From assembly GCA_027704905.1 (NCBI GenBank), contig CM051004.1, positions 14,617,497 through 14,681,496 on the forward strand: DNA of 64,000 nt, written 5' to 3'. The translations under genes and the position numbers were made by a program. Origin of the DNA: Muraenolepis orangiensis. Lineage: Eukaryota; Chordata; Actinopteri; Gadiformes; Muraenolepididae. Each line of letters starts with the position of its first letter. The first letter of the stretch is position 1. Under the pieces are notes generated by a model that had not been told where the DNA came from, ran no database searches, and worked only from the letters and a program-made list of their open reading frames with translations. Positions 1-64,000 of this stretch are shown here, piece after piece.

Positions 1-2898
1 GCTCTTGCTGGGAGCACAGCCCTGTTAAAGAGGTAGACTGGGTACCAAAAGGCTTTTCTGGCTGTAGGCTACCAACACTTTTCTTCTTCTTCTTCTTCTT
101 TTAAATGATCCTTGAGCCCTCCGGCTGCCCGTATAGTTGCGTGATCGACGTCGTGGTTTCCTTTCCTCCCAAAGTTCCCCAAAACTGTGTTGAGATAATA
201 TATGACGTGCAGTCATTTGGATTCTAAAATAGCGCACACACCCCCCCCACACACACACACACACACACACTTCCCATAATGTCACAGTGCGTTGTATATG
301 TTTCAGCTTTGTCGTTTAAAATCGGAATGAAAAATAATTGTGTTCTGTCTATTCACCTTAATTAGTAACCCTGGTATATAAACCGGTCCTACCCACACAG
401 AAGGGCCCTCCTCTTGCATTATAGATGCAAACCCATCCATTACACGGTAGGACATTACAGGAGACCTCACAGCCCTCCAGTGAAGGACAACGAAAGGAAG
501 GAGGGCTAACAACAACAAAGGAAAACAAATGTTTATGTCAGAATGCTTGTTTGTGTATTTTTTGGTTTCGTTGAAGAGGTTGTAAATGATGTTAAATAGT
601 TTGAAATGATTACGTGTAGGATTGTATTAGAAGACATATTTTACAATTTTTTTGCACACATGTTCACTTTTGTGAACGAATCAGATTAAATGAAAAGCAA
701 AAATACTCCATTATTTAAAGTATTTTGCGTATTGAAACGATACGGCATCGGTCAAATTTTGTTTTAATCGCTTTAAGACGTGTCACATGCCTCCATTTGA
801 GTTAAAAGTTTAATCAAATCTGTATTATAAATCAGTATTGTAAGTGCGACCCACGTCCACCACCTCCCCCCCCCCCCAACACACACACACACGGCTCCGT
901 TTCAACTCCAAGACAGAGGGGACGACTCTTATAAGGGGACCCCATCCCCATCGGAGGAATGTGCTTGGCTGCAGATGAGATTTGTGGGGAATCCGCAAAT
1001 GTCAACGACACTATTGACAGCTGTGTCCAACAACAGGGCCGGGTGTTCTGTCGTGCTGTCGTTGGTGGTGGTGGTGGTGGTGGTCATGCAATCCGGGAAG
1101 GGACACGCAGTGCTGCTACAAAGCCACCAATACACCAATGACTCAGTATTCAAATATTCGTACACATCCCCTGTAAATACACTGCCAGCGAAACACAGCG
1201 GACCCTCACAGTGGTTACCCCCCACCCCCCCCAGCACAAATGCTCTTTTATGTCTCCCCAACAGAGGGGGAAAAGATTATACTAAATAATAAAAATCCCC
1301 AATTTTCCCCATCCCCTCGCAACATCCTCTCTCCCCCCTCTCCTCCTCCTCATCTGACCAGAAGGATGCCAGTCTGTTGCCGTGGGAAGCTGAGAGTAGA
1401 GTTCCCGCCCCAATCTCGTAGTCCCTCTAAAAACAAGCAGGGATGAGAGAGCAGAGCTGACCCTAAATGAGGCCTTATGTGACGGGTACATCACAGAGGG
1501 GGACAGGGGGGACGGACAGAGGAGGGGCTCTTCTCCTTCTTCTGCTGAATTCTCTGTCCATCCGTGCGTCCGTCTGTCTGTCCGTCCCTGACCTCTACAG
1601 AAAGGGTCAGATCCTCTCCATGTAACAAACAAAAAGTTTTAAATGCTCACAGAATTGGTATTGTACCGGAAAAACAGTCGGCCATTGCTCAAACCCATAG
1701 TGTGTGTGTGTGTGTGTGTGTGTGTTTTGGAGGGAGGGGGACAGGGACAGAGCATTGCCTGGGCAGGGATATTTTCTTTTCCTTCACAGGCGAACGGCGT
1801 CGGTGCTGGTGTCACGGGGTCAGGTGTTATCCGCTCCCTGGTTAATGGGCTGGAGAGCCGCTCACCACGTCCGATTAGTTTTAATCTGCTACTTTTGACC
1901 AGGAGTGGATGGAAACCACGGCGGCCCGGTGCCTTTCAACACACCCACCGAACGACGCCCGCATCTGGGAATCGGAGATGAGACAAACTATTTGTCTTTT
2001 TGTTTATTTATTTATTTTTAACACACTTGCGGTGGGATAAAGGATGCAGACCGATTCAATTGAAATTCAATTATATATATATATTTTTTACTTTATTGAG
2101 TTTTTCTTCTGCACAGTTTAAAAATCAATTTCCCCATGTTTTCCGTTCTGAGGTTAATTGAGTGTACATTTCCTATTGTGTCTACATTTGGTATTGCAGT
2201 TGCAAATTGACAGCAGAAGATTCAATTCATTTGAAAGATTCATTAATTAGTTACATTTTCCTTTTAGTGAAATTGTGGACTTGCATTGCTACATGCTTGA
2301 TTTTAACATTTTACATTAGTAGCATGACCTTTCAAGAGGTAAGAGGCCCAAAAAAAAAACAAGCCTTTTTTCTCTCTCCACTAACACTTTGTAATTGTTA
2401 ATCGTCATTTTACAGTTGAATCTTCTTATCCGGCGACAGATCTCACATTGCCTCATATGGATATGGACATGGACGTAATCTTCCAGTTTACCACTCATTT
2501 AAACTTTGTTACTCTGCAAAGCTGCAGCCTTGACTGAAAGACAATCGACAAAATACAAGACAAAACCAAATAGAAGACGTTGAATGCTATTATTCAAAAG
2601 TGTTTTCCGGGCGTCTCGGTGTTGACAATATTGTACAACGTGTGCCCATCAAAAAAACAACAACACAGGGAAATACGGTGGCAAACTCTAACTGAATGCA
2701 CATCCTGAGTCTCCGGCAAACTTGAAAAAGCTCCTTCCTTCTCAAAGACGTCCGAGTCTCAGATGCGGCGCTTTGGACGGTGGACCGTTTTGGCAAAGTC
2801 ACCCGAGTTCTGGGAGGGGGGGGGGGGAAGTGCAACGTGAATGGCGTCTGAAGGCCCGTGCGTGCGTGCGTGCCACCCCTCCCCAACCCACCCACTCG
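1..2898. other. 3' flank of atg4c; no recognisable gene
   Basis: This stretch holds the probable atg4c 3' UTR (about 2000-2898) and intergenic DNA. It contains short (CA)n and poly-C tracts near 236-270 and 866-892, a (GTG)n run near 1060-1083 and a (GT)n run near 1700-1725. Open frames here are short, repeat-driven and match no family I know. Confidence 0.6.
2003..2097 (-). promoter_or_regulatory. candidate polyadenylation signals of atg4c
   Basis: On the minus strand AATAAA hexamers occur at 2097-2092 and as an overlapping series at 2016-2003, about 800-900 bases after the atg4c stop codon. They are the first clear hexamers I see downstream. Assignment is inference, because no cleavage site can be read from sequence alone and the tract is AT-rich. 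Confidence 0.3.
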
Positions 2899-10367
<7,469 letters not shown>

Positions 10368-11397
10368 TTGGCCACCACTAAAGGAACAGACTCCATCCCA
10401 CTGCTCCCACACCGCCGACTACACCAACACTAATGTAAACACACACACACACACACTCTGTGGTTGACTGCGTCGTGTACGCGTCACTGAAATCAGCCCT
10501 TCACTCTGACATTGTTGGAGAGCTCTAGCTATCTAATTCATTTGAACCATTTTCTTACTTTAGAGAAATACTGCGGACGGAGTAGCGGACGCGTAGCCCT
10601 TTCTGTTCTGTGGCCAATGTTTACATTTCGAGGAAGTACAAGCGCGATATCAGCGCTAATTCTCGCGTTGTTTCCACCGGGACAAGCAAGGATAGAATCT
10701 GTGTGTTTTGTGTCACTGTACGGCGAGATGGGGCGGGGTTCCGCCCACAGCCTGATCACTTCAAAACACTCGCGTGGAGAGTCCACCCGCGTGAGCTACG
10801 CTGTACTACAAAACACCACCACCGATGGGAGAATAAGGAAAAAGCCAAGCGCCCAGCTAAACTGTTCATTATGGCTGAACAGTTTAACAGTTTAGAATGG
10901 CTGCATGGCAGTATATATAAAAAAAACATATAATAACAATAATAATAATAATAATAATAATTTAAAAAAAAAAACGGAATAAAAATAACAATAATAATTA
11001 TAATAATAACACACAACATACAAGCGTTTCGGTTTTACTTACGCCTATGTATGTACCTTTTCCCCCGCTAGTGGCCAGCGCTACACCTTCAGCCCTTTGT
11101 GTCCATACTAATAGTAGCCTACTAAATGTCATTTATATATATATATATATATACATGATCAATATAGCTATTACAGAGCAATTCACTATTTCATCCATCA
11201 CTGCTTTGGTGCATTTGGTAGCTGGGCGTGTGCCCCCACACAAGGAGGGTGCGCACACTTTACAGGCATTACGGTAGCCATTCTGTTCTCCAGTTCTTCC
11301 CTAGGATAGCTGGGCGATGAGCAGCGAGTGAGTGGCTGGAAAACGGAGCCCTCTGCCTGCCTGGGAATCGAGCTACAATACATCAGCGGCCACTGCC
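10368..11397. promoter_or_regulatory. shared intergenic region of the divergent atg4c and dock7 promoters
   Basis: The start codons of atg4c (10367, minus) and dock7 (11398, plus) lie 1,030 bases apart and point away from each other. The region must hold both 5' UTRs and promoters. I see CpG-containing sequence near 10560-10800, an AT-rich (AAT)n and A-rich patch at 10930-11010 and a short (TA)n at 11133-11153. No convincing TATA box is placed. A head-to-head arrangement of these two genes is also known in human. Confidence 0.65.
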
Positions 11398-63699
<52,302 letters not shown>

Positions 63700-64000
63700 G
63701 TAGGGTCCAGCCGTCTGAATCAAGTCGACAAGTCAATTCTTTTTAATCATAAAGAGGATTGAATCCTCTTTATGGGTCACATACATGTACACATGTAACA
63801 GATGCCGGCAGGTGGTGCTCCCGTCTCGCTCGTCTTCAGTTCGAGCCCAGTGCGGGACACTGACTGTTACACCCACACACACACACACACACACAGTGGA
63901 ATTAGTTTCTCTGCATTTAACCCGTCCTAGTATTAGGAGCAGTGGGCAGCTGTTGTATATACAGCGGCCCGGGGAGCAGTGTAGGGAGGGGGTCTAGTGC

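Noticed and set aside
1..2898. Search for a further gene next to atg4c
   Set aside because: No exon-like conserved peptide with splice sites was found; open frames are short and repeat-based.

Overview
This is vertebrate nuclear DNA, almost certainly from a ray-finned fish. It holds intron-rich genes with GT-AG junctions, fish-type tRNA-derived SINEs and LINE tails, and an extreme load of dinucleotide microsatellites. Such a density of long (CA)n, (CT)n and (TA)n tracts is known from cod-like fishes, so a gadiform is my best guess, but this is inference only.

Three protein-coding genes are present, and I rebuilt each exon by exon with every junction in phase. (1) atg4c, minus strand, 2899-10367: ten coding exons, 480 residues, complete; an autophagy cysteine protease. 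(2) dock7, plus strand, 11398 to beyond the right edge: 46 coding exons seen, about 1,979-1,982 codons, plus one candidate 21-nt microexon; a Rac/Cdc42 exchange factor. The window ends within the DHR-2 domain. (3) angptl3, minus strand, 25234-28377: seven exons, 471 residues, complete, nested antisense inside the 10.9-kb dock7 intron 14; a secreted lipoprotein-lipase inhibitor. The order (atg4c and dock7 head to head, angptl3 inside dock7) is the same as in human.

Layout: 1-2898 is the atg4c 3' flank with nothing coding that I recognise. 2899-10367 is atg4c. 10368-11397 is the roughly 1-kb space shared by the two divergent promoters. 11398-22564 holds dock7 exons 1-14. 22565-33509 is intron 14 with angptl3, a 30-bp minisatellite, LINE tails and large microsatellites. 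33510-39184 holds the DHR-1 exons. 39976-52435 holds the middle region. 54391-63699 holds the C-terminal helical region and most of DHR-2.

I found no prokaryote-style system, CRISPR array, virus or new gene cluster. The unusual material lies in how repeats touch the dock7 splice sites: a tandem array that copies the exon 39 end with its splice donor, two broken copies of the start of exon 37 just upstream of it, UG-repeat 3' splice sites, a 59-bp perfect hairpin, and two microexon choices. Angptl3 also lacks the basic furin-type cleavage site known from mammals.
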